Shown here piece by piece: positions 34,185-43,107 of a stretch of 64,000 nucleotides of DNA (within the stretch, counting starts at the first letter, position 1; every line of letters starts with the position of its first letter). Location of the stretch: assembly GCF_001902295.1 (NCBI RefSeq), contig NZ_CP018335.1, forward strand, positions 1,612,001-1,676,000. Direction: 5' to 3'. The position numbers were made by a program, and so were the translations under genes. The notes below the pieces were generated by a model, which saw nothing but the letters and a program-made list of their open reading frames with translations, was not told the DNA's origin and made no database searches. Source of the DNA: Clostridium kluyveri (GTDB lineage Bacteria > Bacillota > Clostridia > Clostridiales > Clostridiaceae).

Positions 34185-34232
34185 AAAATCCACATATGGC
34201 AATTAATTGCCATATGTGGATTTTTTATTTTT
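34183..34232 (+). terminator. ftsZ terminator
   Basis: A perfect 44-bp palindrome beginning inside the ftsZ stop codon, with arm core AAAAAATCCACATATGGC, followed by TTTATTTTTTTG. Confidence 0.92.
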
Positions 34233-34461
34233 TTGCATACCTTACTTTCCACAAGTTCTTCTTATATCAAAAATCAATAACAATCTACAATCACTAAAAA
34301 GTTATTAAAGGGAAAGAAATTGTTAAGAATAAAAGGAAAATTATTGGCATAATATAGAAAATAAAAATATTATATACAATTGCAAAATGACAAAATTTTC
34401 AAATTTATAAGTATATAATATAAATAGATATTAATAAATTATGGCTGGAGGTGAACAATAA

Positions 34462-35259
34462 TTGGTTGTATATTTAGATTTATTAATTTTAATAAATTTG
34501 ATAGTGAATTTTTTTCTGTTATATATTACTGGAAGAACTTTGAAATTAATGATAAATTTTAAGCGCATTTTTTTAGGAGCTTTTATAGGAAGTATATATA
34601 CAATTACGTTAATTTATCCTTGCCTAAGCATTTTTTCCACATTATATTTTAAATTAATAGTGGCAGTGGTATTAGTCTATGTTTCTTTCGGTAATAAAGG
34701 TATTATAACTGACTTCAAAATTTTATGTATATTTATACTATACTCTATGCTTTTAGCAGGGATATGTATGTTTATTCAATATAATAGATATTCATATGTA
34801 AATAGTGCTATGATAACTAATTTTCCATATCAATGGCTCTTTGTTTCACTTATGATATGTTATATAACTATCGATAGATTAGTAATTTATATTAAGGATA
34901 GAAGAGACCTGTTTACCCTAGTTTACGAAGTAGATATTATATTTAAAGATAAAGAAAAAAAAGTAAAAGCTTTCTTAGATACGGGAAATGAATTACGAGA
35001 GCCTGCTACCAATCTACCTGTAGTAATAGTTGAAAAATCTGTGTTTGATAGTGTGAACTTAGAAGAGTTCGGGAAATTTTATATACCCTATAGGGTTATA
35101 AATGGTTCTAATGGAAAGCTTCTGGGATTTAAACCGGATATAATAAAAATAAATTTTGGAAAGGAGGTAAAATATAGGGAAGTTATAATTGCTCTTTGTC
35201 AGGATAAGTTAAGTCAGCTTGATGATTATCATGCTCTTTTATCTAGAGGAGTAATATAA
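34462..35259 (+). CDS. spoIIGA: Sporulation sigma-E processing peptidase SpoIIGA
   Basis: 265 aa with a TTG start after GGAGGTGA. Five N-terminal membrane helices (about 1-135), then an aspartic-protease-like domain with the catalytic FLDTGNELREP motif. It resides in the septum and cleaves pro-SigE after a forespore signal (SpoIIR). It precedes sigE by 29 bases. Upstream, TTTTGTCATTTT on the minus strand (near 34386-34397) partly resembles a Spo0A box, which would fit Spo0A control, but the match is weak. Confidence 0.93.
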   Translation: MVVYLDLLILINLIVNFFLLYITGRTLKLMINFKRIFLGAFIGSIYTITLIYPCLSIFSTLYFKLIVAVVLVYVSFGNKGIITDFKILCIFILYSMLLAGICMFIQYNRYSYVNSAMITNFPYQWLFVSLMICYITIDRLVIYIKDRRDLFTLVYEVDIIFKDKEKKVKAFLDTGNELREPATNLPVVIVEKSVFDSVNLEEFGKFYIPYRVINGSNGKLLGFKPDIIKINFGKEVKYREVIIALCQDKLSQLDDYHALLSRGVI

Positions 35260-35288
35260 GTAAAAACAATTGATAGTGGAGGGTAATT

Positions 35289-35996
35289 ATGCTTAAGTTA
35301 AAAATATTATTAAATAGAATACTGACAAAATTTAAATTTGCCATAAGAAATATATATTATATAGGGGGAAATGATGTATTGCCTCCTCCTCTTAGCAAAA
35401 AGGAGGAAGAGGATTTAGTATCTAGATTAGTTTCGGGAAATGAAAAGGTAAGATCAACCCTTATAGAAAGAAATTTAAGATTAGTAGTTTATATAGCTAG
35501 GAAATTTGAAAACACAGGAGTAAATGTAGAAGATTTAGTATCTGTAGGAACTATAGGACTTATAAAAGCAGTGAATACCTTCAATCCTGAAAAAAAGATA
35601 AAATTAGCTACATATGCTTCAAGATGTATAGAAAATGAAATACTTATGTATTTAAGAAGAAATAGTAAAGTAAAGGCAGAAATTTCTTTTTATGAACCTT
35701 TAAATGTAGACTGGGATGGAAATGAATTATTGTTATCCGATATTTTAGGAACAGATAATGATGTGGTGTATAGTTTTATAGAAGATGAAGTGGATAAGCA
35801 GCTTTTGGTCATTGCCATGAAAAAATTAAGTGACAGAGAAAAAGAAATAGTTAATTTAAGATTTGGGTTAAATGGTAAAAAAGAAAAAACTCAGAAGGAA
35901 GTTGCGGACTTACTTGGTATATCACAATCCTATATTTCCAGGCTTGAGAAGAGAATAATAAGAAGACTAAGAAAAGAAATAAATAAAATGTTATAA
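35289..35996 (+). CDS. sigE: Sporulation sigma factor SigE (pro-form)
   Basis: 235 aa. A basic/hydrophobic pro-sequence (about 1-28) is followed by region 2 ([47 protein letters not shown]) and region 4 ([32 protein letters not shown]). The pro-sequence is removed by SpoIIGA, encoded just upstream. SigE directs early mother-cell transcription. GGAGGG precedes the ATG. Confidence 0.96.
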   Translation: MLKLKILLNRILTKFKFAIRNIYYIGGNDVLPPPLSKKEEEDLVSRLVSGNEKVRSTLIERNLRLVVYIARKFENTGVNVEDLVSVGTIGLIKAVNTFNPEKKIKLATYASRCIENEILMYLRRNSKVKAEISFYEPLNVDWDGNELLLSDILGTDNDVVYSFIEDEVDKQLLVIAMKKLSDREKEIVNLRFGLNGKKEKTQKEVADLLGISQSYISRLEKRIIRRLRKEINKML

Positions 35997-36069
35997 GTTT
36001 GTCTTTAGTATAAAATTCAGCGTCTTAGTAAATACTTAAAATGCTATATATTCTAAAGGGGCTGATTAC

Positions 36070-36843
36070 ATGATAATTAATAAGGTTGAAATTTGTGGCG
36101 TAAATACATCAAAATTGCCAGTTCTAAAAGAAAAAGAAATGAAGGAACTCTTAATAAAAATGCAGCAGGGAGATAATGACGCTAGAGAAAAATTTATAAA
36201 AGGCAATTTAAGATTGGTGTTAAGTGTAATACAGAGATTTAATAACAGAGGAGAAAATGTAGATGATCTATTTCAAGTAGGATGTATAGGGCTTATAAAG
36301 GCTATTGACAATTTTGATTTAAGTCAAAACGTTAAATTTTCCACTTATGCAGTACCTATGATTATAGGAGAAATAAGAAGATATTTAAGAGATAACAATT
36401 CAATAAGAGTGAGTCGTTCTCTTAGAGATATTGCGTATAAAGCACTGCAGGTTAGGGATAAATTAATAAGGGAAAATAATAAAGAACCTACTATATCACA
36501 AATAGCTAAAGAACTGGAATTGCCAAGGGAAGAAGTAGTATTTGCACTGGATGCAATTCAGGATCCTGTATCTTTATTTGAACCCATATATCACGATGGC
36601 GGGGATGCAATTTATGTAATGGACCAAATAAGTGATACAAAAAATGTTGATGAAAATTGGCTTGAAAATATATCTATAAAAGAGGCAATGAAAAAATTAA
36701 ACGATAGAGAAAAATTAATACTTAACTTAAGATTCTTCGATGGAAGAACTCAAATGGAAGTAGCACATGAAATAGGAATATCACAGGCACAAGTTTCAAG
36801 ATTAGAAAAAACTGCATTAAGGCACATGAGAAAATATGTATAA
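36070..36843 (+). CDS. sigG: Sporulation sigma factor SigG
   Basis: 257 aa, no pro-sequence. SigG hallmarks: N-terminal MIINKVEICGVNTSKLPVL, region 2 (LFQVGCIGLIKAIDNFD, VKFSTYAVPMIIGEIRRYLRD), region 3 RVSRSLRDIAYKAL, and region 4 (LNDREKLILNLRFFDG, ISQAQVSRLEKTALRHM). It drives late forespore genes. The spoIIGA-sigE-sigG order is standard. AAAGGGGC lies before the ATG. Confidence 0.96.
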   Translation: MIINKVEICGVNTSKLPVLKEKEMKELLIKMQQGDNDAREKFIKGNLRLVLSVIQRFNNRGENVDDLFQVGCIGLIKAIDNFDLSQNVKFSTYAVPMIIGEIRRYLRDNNSIRVSRSLRDIAYKALQVRDKLIRENNKEPTISQIAKELELPREEVVFALDAIQDPVSLFEPIYHDGGDAIYVMDQISDTKNVDENWLENISIKEAMKKLNDREKLILNLRFFDGRTQMEVAHEIGISQAQVSRLEKTALRHMRKYV

Positions 36844-36898
36844 AATTTTGAATTTATTGTTTGGTTTATATTAATAAAAAGATGGAGGGATTACATAT

Positions 36899-37168
36899 AT
36901 GGAATTACAAAAAGATTTATTTTCTTTAACTAATTTAAGAGATATGGAAGTTATAGATATAAATACGGGAATAAAGTTGGGATTTATAAAAGATTTAAAA
37001 GTAAATTGCGAGGAACATAGGATAATATCTATTATTTTACCTTCCCAAACAGGTAAAGTATCTTTCTTTAACAAAAATGAAGATTTGGAAGTACCTTGGG
37101 ATAATGTGAGAAAAATAGGGGTGGATGTAATTTTGGTAGATGGAGAAAATATATCGGATAAAAAGTAA
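36899..37168 (+). CDS. ylmC: YlmC/YmxH-family sporulation PRC-barrel protein
   Basis: 89 aa PRC-barrel: REMEVI-like start (LRDMEVIDINTGIKLGFIKDL) and VPWDNVRKIGVDVILV end. It is the small conserved protein that follows sigG in clostridia and bacilli; function unknown but associated with sporulation. GGAGGGATTACAT precedes the ATG. Confidence 0.87.
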   Translation: MELQKDLFSLTNLRDMEVIDINTGIKLGFIKDLKVNCEEHRIISIILPSQTGKVSFFNKNEDLEVPWDNVRKIGVDVILVDGENISDKK

Positions 37169-37239
37169 TAATTAGTAGAATTTTCGTTCTAAAGGTGTAT
37201 AATTATTTATATACTATATTAAAAAGGACGTGAATAAAA

Positions 37240-37695
37240 TTGAAATGCCCTTATTGTGGATATGGAGAAAGTAAGGTGGTGGATTCCAGAGCTACAGATG
37301 ACAAAATGGCTATAAGAAGAAGAAGAGAGTGTTTAAAATGTACTAAAAGATATACAACCTATGAAAAAATTGAAAATGTTCCCCTGCTTGTCATAAAGAA
37401 AAATATGAGTAGGGAATATTTCGATAGAACAAAAATATTAAATGGACTTATGAAAGCCTGTCAGAAGAGACCAGTTTCAAGAAAACAGATTGAAGAAATA
37501 GCAGATGAAGTGGAGAAGAAAATAAGTAATAGTGTACTCACAGAAATAAATTCTTCTGATATAGGGGAAATGATTATGGAAAGTTTAAAAAAAGTAGATG
37601 AAGTATCCTATGTGAGATTTGCATCTGTATATAGGCAATTTAAAGATATAAATACTTTTATGGAAGAGATAAAAAATTTGATTTCTAATAGATAA
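37240..37695 (+). CDS. nrdR: Transcriptional repressor NrdR
   Basis: 151 aa with a TTG start after AAAAAGGACG. The N-terminal zinc ribbon has CPYCG and RRRRECLKC with RYTTYE. The ATP-cone domain (about 49-139) has VIKKNMSREYFDRTKILNGLMKAC. NrdR binds ATP/dATP and represses ribonucleotide reductase genes at NrdR boxes. Length and domains are standard. Confidence 0.96.
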   Translation: MKCPYCGYGESKVVDSRATDDKMAIRRRRECLKCTKRYTTYEKIENVPLLVIKKNMSREYFDRTKILNGLMKACQKRPVSRKQIEEIADEVEKKISNSVLTEINSSDIGEMIMESLKKVDEVSYVRFASVYRQFKDINTFMEEIKNLISNR

Positions 37696-37729
37696 AGTGG
37701 TCAATAGATATTCACCACTTATTTTTTTA
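37695..37729 (+). terminator. nrdR terminator
   Basis: AAGTGGT, 12-base loop, ACCACTT, then ATTTTTTTAT, directly after the stop codon. Confidence 0.82.
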
Positions 37730-37844
37730 TCCCTAATTTGTTAAATCAAAGTTAAAAAAATATATATACTGCTATTGTTTGATAAAGAATGTTAAAATAT
37801 ATTTAAATAAAGTTCATTATAAAGCTAAAAATATGGAGGATAAT

Positions 37845-38573
37845 ATGGAAAGAATTTTAATTGAAGGGTATGAGTTTATAAAGATAAATTTTCCAGGAGC
37901 ATCAGCGGTATTTTCAACGGCTAAGAATAATTTGAATTTTAACAAGTTAGAAGACATAGGGAGAAAAAATATTAATAATTTAAAAGGTTGGTTCAATCTA
38001 AAAAGTATAGGATATTTAAATCAAGTTCATGGATGCAACAGTATAATCTATAGAGGCAATCTAGAAGATGCAGATGGAATAATTACAAATGTACCCTATG
38101 AGGCTGTAGGAGTATTTAATGCAGATTGTGTTCCTGTGCTTTTATACGATAGAAAAGAAAAAGTTATAGCGGCAGTTCATAGTGGGTGGAGAGGTACTTT
38201 ATCCTGTATTGTTTTAAAGACCATAGAAAAACTTCAAAGGGATTTTAAAAGTGATCCTTTCAATATATCAGCGTGTATAGGACCACATATTTGCAGCTCT
38301 TGTTATGAAGTGGGTGAAGAGGTAATAAATGAATTTAAAAATTCAACTTTTTATAAAGATAAATATATATTTGAAGGGCGGAATCTGAGTTTAAAAGAAT
38401 GCATTTTATACCAGCTAAAAGATAGTGGAGTACGGAATGAGAATATAAGTTCTTTGGATATTTGTACTTCTTGTAACACAGAATATGAGCTGTATTCTTA
38501 CAGGAAAAATAAATATCAGGGAAGACTTTTTTCTTTTATTTATCTTAATTCTCCTATAAATCGTGAATCGTGA
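37845..38573 (+). CDS. pgeF: YlmD/YfiH (PgeF) multicopper-oxidoreductase-fold protein
   Basis: 242 aa from ATG 37845, five bases after TGGAGGA; a longer in-frame TTG start has no ribosome site. LACC1/YfiH fold: QVHG (first metal His), NADCVPVLLYD, VHSGWRGT and GPHICSSCYEVGEEV (metal-binding Cys/His). Relatives have purine-nucleoside phosphorylase/deaminase activity or edit peptidoglycan precursors (PgeF). The last four codons and the stop lie inside a heptamer tandem repeat, so the C-terminus depends on the repeat copy number. Confidence 0.87.
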   Translation: MERILIEGYEFIKINFPGASAVFSTAKNNLNFNKLEDIGRKNINNLKGWFNLKSIGYLNQVHGCNSIIYRGNLEDADGIITNVPYEAVGVFNADCVPVLLYDRKEKVIAAVHSGWRGTLSCIVLKTIEKLQRDFKSDPFNISACIGPHICSSCYEVGEEVINEFKNSTFYKDKYIFEGRNLSLKECILYQLKDSGVRNENISSLDICTSCNTEYELYSYRKNKYQGRLFSFIYLNSPINRES

Positions 38574-38597
38574 ACTGTGAATCGTGAATTGTGAACT
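38559..38597. repeat. Heptamer tandem repeat over the ylmD stop
   Basis: Five consecutive 7-base units, AATCGTG, AATCGTG, AACTGTG, AATCGTG, AATTGTG, followed by a partial AACT. They cover the ylmD stop codon (38571-38573) and end about 20 bases before the phoP start. Because seven is not a multiple of three, gain or loss of a unit changes the ylmD C-terminus and the spacing to phoP. Confidence 0.85.
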
Positions 38598-38616
38598 ATA
38601 CAAAAGGGGTGTAATC

Positions 38617-39312
38617 ATGTCAAAAGAAAAAATATTAATAGTAGATGATGAAGAGCATATATGTGAACTTATTAAATTCAATCTTGAAAATAATGGATAT
38701 AAAACCATCATAGCTTCAGAAGGAATGGAAGCACTAAAAATGGCAAAGGAGGAAAGACCAAAACTTATTTTGCTTGATGTCATGCTTCCAGGAATGGACG
38801 GGTATGATGTATGCAAAGAAATAAGAAAAGATGAGTCAATAGCCTCTACTCCTATAATGATGATAACTGCCAGAGGAGAGGAATTTGACAAGGTTCTGGG
38901 ATTGGAACTTGGGGCGGACGACTATATTACCAAACCTTTTTCTGTAAGAGAATTATTGGCTAGAGTGAAGGCTATACTAAGAAGAACTGCTATAAAAACT
39001 TTAGATAAGTACTATGTGTTTGGGGACATAAGTATAGATTTTGACAGACATGAAGTGCTTAAAAATGGAGAAAAAGTAGAATTGACACTTAAGGAATTTG
39101 AACTTCTTCAGATGCTTATAAAAAATAAAGGCAGAGTTATGACCAGAGATTTTCTGCTTGATAAGATATGGGGATATGAATATGTAGGGGAAACTAGAAC
39201 TGTAGATGTTCATATAAGGCACATAAGACAGAAGATAGAAAGCTGCGATAAAAAACCTAAATATATTGAAACCATACGTGGAATCGGTTATAGATTTAAC
39301 TGGAAAGAATAA
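38617..39312 (+). CDS. phoP: Phosphate response regulator PhoP/PhoB
   Basis: 231 aa from ATG 38617, behind AAAAGGGGTG. The receiver domain has VDDEE, phospho-acceptor Asp in LILLDVMLPGMDG (residue 54), a TARGEE Thr and the KPFSVRE Lys. The C-terminal winged helix has VDVHIRHIRQKIE and GIGYRF. It is paired with the PAS/HAMP kinase nine bases downstream and sits before the pst operon, so PhoB/PhoP of the phosphate-starvation regulon is the best name; other OmpR-family regulators such as WalR are close in sequence. Confidence 0.9.
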   Translation: MSKEKILIVDDEEHICELIKFNLENNGYKTIIASEGMEALKMAKEERPKLILLDVMLPGMDGYDVCKEIRKDESIASTPIMMITARGEEFDKVLGLELGADDYITKPFSVRELLARVKAILRRTAIKTLDKYYVFGDISIDFDRHEVLKNGEKVELTLKEFELLQMLIKNKGRVMTRDFLLDKIWGYEYVGETRTVDVHIRHIRQKIESCDKKPKYIETIRGIGYRFNWKE

Positions 39313-39321
39313 CGGGATAAA

Positions 39322-41049
39322 ATGAAAAAAAAATTAATGTTATCTATGGTATCTACCCTTATATTTAGTATGATAATAGCTACTTTGCTATTTATAGTGA
39401 TTGAAAATCGTGAATATATAAAAAATATGAAAGATACTTTAAAATTAAACAATGAAATTATAATGAATATAATAAAAAATGAAAAAATAGAGGATAAAAG
39501 CAGTTTTCTTAAAAAAATCTTTTCAAATGAAATTATGAGGGTGACTCTTATAGACAAAAATGGAAAAGTTCTTGGAGACTCCATGGCAGAGGAGTATACC
39601 ATGAGTAATCATAACTTGAGAAAAGAAGTACAAGAAGCCAGAAAGGATGGAACAGGATATGATATCAGAATAAGTGATACCACACATAAAAAAACATTAT
39701 ATTTTGCTACCGTCTTTGAGAATGGATATGTAATACGAAGTTCATTAACCATGCAGACAATAAAAGGATTTGAGAATAATTATTTAAGATATTATATATT
39801 TATAATGTTCTTTTCAATATTAATATCTTTAATATTTGCCTCAAGACTTTCAAGATCAATAGTAAGGCCTTTGAAAAAACTTCAATATACTACTTTTAGT
39901 ATAGCCAGTGGTAACTTAAATAAAAGGGTTATAATTAATTCTAAAGATGAAATAGGAAGGCTTAGTAAAACTTTTAATCACATGGCGGATAAACTGGAAA
40001 ATACATTAAAGGACTCCATAGATAAAACAAATAAACTGGAAGCTATACTAAAAAGTATGGATAATGGAGTGATAGCAGTAGATACCAGTTATAAAATTAT
40101 AATGATAAATCCCTATGCAAAAAAAATATTTGGAATTTCAAAAGATGTAATAGGGGAAAATTTAATGGACAGTATAAGAGATTTTGAATTGGAAGATATA
40201 TTTAAAAGCGTAAAGAAGGAATATAAAGAGATTAGAATATTAAGACCTAAAGAGAGGGATTTAAGAATAAAAACAGATTATATTATAAATAGTAATGAAA
40301 AGATAGGTATAGTGGCGGTAGTTCAGGATATAACGGATATAAAAAGACTAGAAAATATGAGATCACAATTTGTAGCCAATGTTTCTCATGAACTAAAAAC
40401 TCCACTTACATCCATAAAGGGATTTGCAGAAACTCTAAAATACGTGAAGGACGTAGAAAATAGAAATAAATTTTTAAACATAATAGATGATGAAGCGGAG
40501 CGTCTTACACGGCTGATAAATGATATACTTACACTTTCTCATATAGAAAGTAATGAAATGGATAAAATGGAACTTATAAATATAAATGGAATAATGGATG
40601 ATGTATGTTATATGATGAAACCTTTTGCAGGTAAAAAGCATATAAAAATCAAGAAAATAAGCTGTGAGATGCCTGATATATGGGGGGATGCAGACAGGTT
40701 TAAACAGATGGTTATAAACTTAGTGGACAATGCAATAAAATATACCAATAATGGAGGATGGGTTAAAGTTGGTACAGCACTTCAGGACAATAACTGTTTA
40801 ATATGGGTAGAAGATAATGGAGTAGGTATTTCCAAAGAGCATCAGGAAAGATTATTTGAGAGATTTTATAGAGTTGATAAAGCAAGATCCAGAAGTCAGG
40901 GAGGGACAGGGCTTGGCCTTGCCATAGTAAAACATATAATTTTAAAATTTAGTGGCACTATAGAATTAAACAGTGAGATTGGCAGGGGCAGTAAATTCAC
41001 AGTTAGAATACCTATAGATATTAATAATAAGCAGAAATATGATAATTGA
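39322..41049 (+). CDS. phoR: Phosphate sensor histidine kinase PhoR
   Basis: 575 aa. TM1 (6-28), a PDC-like extracytoplasmic region (30-150), TM2 (about 156-175), HAMP (176-228), PAS (240-340), HisKA with NVSHELKTPLTSIKG, and HATPase_c with NLVDNAIKYT, DNGVGI and GGTGLGLAIVKH. This is the PhoR/PnpS architecture. It is expected to phosphorylate the adjacent PhoP when phosphate is low, with input from PstSCAB-PhoU encoded just downstream. Confidence 0.92.
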   Translation: MKKKLMLSMVSTLIFSMIIATLLFIVIENREYIKNMKDTLKLNNEIIMNIIKNEKIEDKSSFLKKIFSNEIMRVTLIDKNGKVLGDSMAEEYTMSNHNLRKEVQEARKDGTGYDIRISDTTHKKTLYFATVFENGYVIRSSLTMQTIKGFENNYLRYYIFIMFFSILISLIFASRLSRSIVRPLKKLQYTTFSIASGNLNKRVIINSKDEIGRLSKTFNHMADKLENTLKDSIDKTNKLEAILKSMDNGVIAVDTSYKIIMINPYAKKIFGISKDVIGENLMDSIRDFELEDIFKSVKKEYKEIRILRPKERDLRIKTDYIINSNEKIGIVAVVQDITDIKRLENMRSQFVANVSHELKTPLTSIKGFAETLKYVKDVENRNKFLNIIDDEAERLTRLINDILTLSHIESNEMDKMELININGIMDDVCYMMKPFAGKKHIKIKKISCEMPDIWGDADRFKQMVINLVDNAIKYTNNGGWVKVGTALQDNNCLIWVEDNGVGISKEHQERLFERFYRVDKARSRSQGGTGLGLAIVKHIILKFSGTIELNSEIGRGSKFTVRIPIDINNKQKYDN

Positions 41050-41067
41050 ATAATTATATAGATTAGG

Positions 41068-41137
41068 TTAACATCTGATATATTTTAAAATATTGGATGT
41101 TAATTTTAATTAACATAGTTATAATAAAGGATTAACT
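41068..41137 (+). promoter_or_regulatory. Pho-box-like repeats and promoter of pstS; possible phoR terminator
   Basis: TTAACAT occurs at 41068-41074 and 41110-41116, its inverse ATGTTAA at 41097-41103, and TTAACT at 41132-41137. The two direct half-sites at 41110 and 41132 are 22 bases apart, two 11-base turns as in Gram-positive PhoP boxes. A TATAAT lies at 41120-41125. The first pair of inverted sites also forms a nested hairpin followed by TTTTAATT, which could terminate phoR transcription. PhoP control of pst is the expected logic; binding is inference. Confidence 0.55.
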
Positions 41138-41217
41138 TTAGTGGAATATTATAAGTACTGTGGAAATTGAAGTTGTTTTTTTATATGAGGTTAAATCTTA
41201 AGGAGGTCTATATTATT

Positions 41218-42105
41218 ATGAATATAAGAATACGAAGAGGTTTTTTAGCAACTATGGCTATTGTACTGACTATGGGAATATTCATAGGCTGTGGAGGAAA
41301 TAATAGTACAGAAGAGGGAGATAAGAGCACCAATCAGGAACTATCCGGTTCAATAACTTTAGCAGGTTCTACTGCGCTTCAACCACTGGCAGAACAAATA
41401 GGTAAAACATTTTCAGAAAAAAATCCAAAGGTAACTGTTAATGTTCAAGGAGGAGGAAGCGGTACAGGATTAAATTTGGCACTGCAGGGTACGGCAAATA
41501 TAGGAAATTCTGATGTAACTGCAGAATCCAAGCTGGATGCAGATCAAGCAAAGCAGCTGGTAGATCATAAAGTTTGTGCTATAGGTTTTGCAGTAGTAGT
41601 AAATCCTAATGTAAATGTTGATTCTCTGACTAAAGAACAGATACAGAAGATATTTACAGGAGAAGTCACAAATTGGAAAGATGTAGGCGGAAGTGATATG
41701 AAAATAAATGTTATAAACAGAACTAAGTCATCAGGTACTAGAGCTACATTTAAAGATACTGTAATGGGTGGAAAAGAGGAAAAAGAGGGACTTGGAACGA
41801 CACAGGACTCCAATGGAAATGTTGAAAATGCAATTAAGACCACAGAAGGAGCTATAAGCTATTTAGCACTATCTTATTTAACAGATGCAGTTAAGGACAA
41901 TGTTAAAGCTTTAAAAATAGAAGATGTTGAAGCTAGTTCAGAAAATATAATTTCAGGTAAATATCCATTCTGGTCTCATGAACATATGTATACAAAGGGA
42001 GAAGCTGAAGGTGTGACGAAAGCATATATAGATTATGTATTAAGTGATGAAAATAAAGAAACCATAAAGAAGCTTGGATATATTCCTATGAGCGATATGA
42101 AATAG
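41218..42105 (+). CDS. pstS: Phosphate-binding lipoprotein PstS
   Basis: 295 aa from ATG 41218, behind AAGGAGGTC; the upstream in-frame ATG is not credible. Lipoprotein signal with lipobox IFIG-C. The mature protein starts with a Ser/Thr/Asn-rich linker and then the phosphate-binding fold: SITLAGSTALQPL, VQGGGSGTGL, GNSDVTAES, and TKSSGTRATF, the phosphate-contact loops. It delivers phosphate to PstCA at the outer membrane face. Confidence 0.95.
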   Translation: MNIRIRRGFLATMAIVLTMGIFIGCGGNNSTEEGDKSTNQELSGSITLAGSTALQPLAEQIGKTFSEKNPKVTVNVQGGGSGTGLNLALQGTANIGNSDVTAESKLDADQAKQLVDHKVCAIGFAVVVNPNVNVDSLTKEQIQKIFTGEVTNWKDVGGSDMKINVINRTKSSGTRATFKDTVMGGKEEKEGLGTTQDSNGNVENAIKTTEGAISYLALSYLTDAVKDNVKALKIEDVEASSENIISGKYPFWSHEHMYTKGEAEGVTKAYIDYVLSDENKETIKKLGYIPMSDMK

Positions 42106-42115
42106 AAATTATTTT

Positions 42116-42145
42116 AGCTGGCTGTTTAGACAGCCAGTTATTTAT
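42116..42145 (+). terminator. Attenuating terminator between pstS and pstC
   Basis: CTGGCTGT, loop TTAG, ACAGCCAG with a flanking G-T and A-T pair, followed by TTATTTATAAAAT. A partial terminator here gives more PstS than permease, a common arrangement in pst operons. Confidence 0.75.
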
Positions 42146-42171
42146 AAAATAAAATTTTGAGGTCGGTAAAT

Positions 42172-43107
42172 ATGGAAAAAAAATCAGTTGGGTTATCAAA
42201 GATGACAAATATAGAAAAAAAGTCATTATGGCATAAACTAAAAACAGAATATATAGGCAGATTTTTTGCTACATTTTGTGGAGCTATGATTATAGTTCTT
42301 ACTTTAAGTATAATATTTTTTATAGCTTCAAAAGGTATGGCTACTTTTGTAAAAAGAGGATATCCGCTATGGGAATTTTTATTTAGTTCTAAATGGGCAC
42401 CAGACGGCAGTACTCCAAGGCTTGGAGCACTTATATTTTTTGCAGGGTCTACTTTTGTTTCTTTAGGGGCAGTTATAATAAGTGCTCCCATAAGTATAGC
42501 CCTTGCTGTATTTATGCATTACATATCTCCTAAGATAGGTTCCAAAATATTGCAGCCTTCGCTGGAATTATTTGTAGGTATACCCTCTGTAGTATATGGA
42601 TGGATAGGATTTAGCGTACTTATTCCATTTTTAAAGAACAGCTTTCATGGAATCGGATTTAGTTTAATAGCGGGTATATTGGTTCTAAGTATAATGATAC
42701 TACCTACCATATCCAGTATATCTGCAGATGCAGTAAAAACTATTCCAAGAAGTTACATGGAGGCATCTTATGGATTAGGGGCAACCAGATGGCAGACCAT
42801 AAGTAAAGTAATAGTTCCCTCTGCTAAAAATGGCATACTTACAGGAGTGGTATTGGGACTCGCTAGAGCCTTTGGAGAAGCTCTGGCAGTACAAATGGTA
42901 ATAGGAAATACCATAAAATTTCCGAGTGGTCTTTTAAGTCCTACATCTACCATGACTAGTATTTTAACCATGGATATGGGAAATACAGTATCTGGTACTG
43001 CATGGAATGATGCACTATGGTCTCTGGCATTATTTCTTTTAATAATTTCTTTTGTATTTATTTTAATAATAAAGGCTATTGGAAAAGGGAGTGAGGTTAA
43101 AAGATGA
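42172..43107 (+). CDS. pstC: Phosphate ABC transporter permease PstC
   Basis: 311 aa from ATG 42172, behind GAGGTCGG. Six membrane helices in a MetI-like permease domain, with the EAA loop EASYGLGATRWQTISKVIVPSA contacting PstB, and the family segment GIPSVVYGWIG. It overlaps pstA by four bases (ATGA). Confidence 0.94.
   Translation: MEKKSVGLSKMTNIEKKSLWHKLKTEYIGRFFATFCGAMIIVLTLSIIFFIASKGMATFVKRGYPLWEFLFSSKWAPDGSTPRLGALIFFAGSTFVSLGAVIISAPISIALAVFMHYISPKIGSKILQPSLELFVGIPSVVYGWIGFSVLIPFLKNSFHGIGFSLIAGILVLSIMILPTISSISADAVKTIPRSYMEASYGLGATRWQTISKVIVPSAKNGILTGVVLGLARAFGEALAVQMVIGNTIKFPSGLLSPTSTMTSILTMDMGNTVSGTAWNDALWSLALFLLIISFVFILIIKAIGKGSEVKR

Noticed and set aside
38559..38597. Heptamer repeats as a CRISPR-like array
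   Set aside because: Units are contiguous 7-mers with no spacers and no cas genes nearby.
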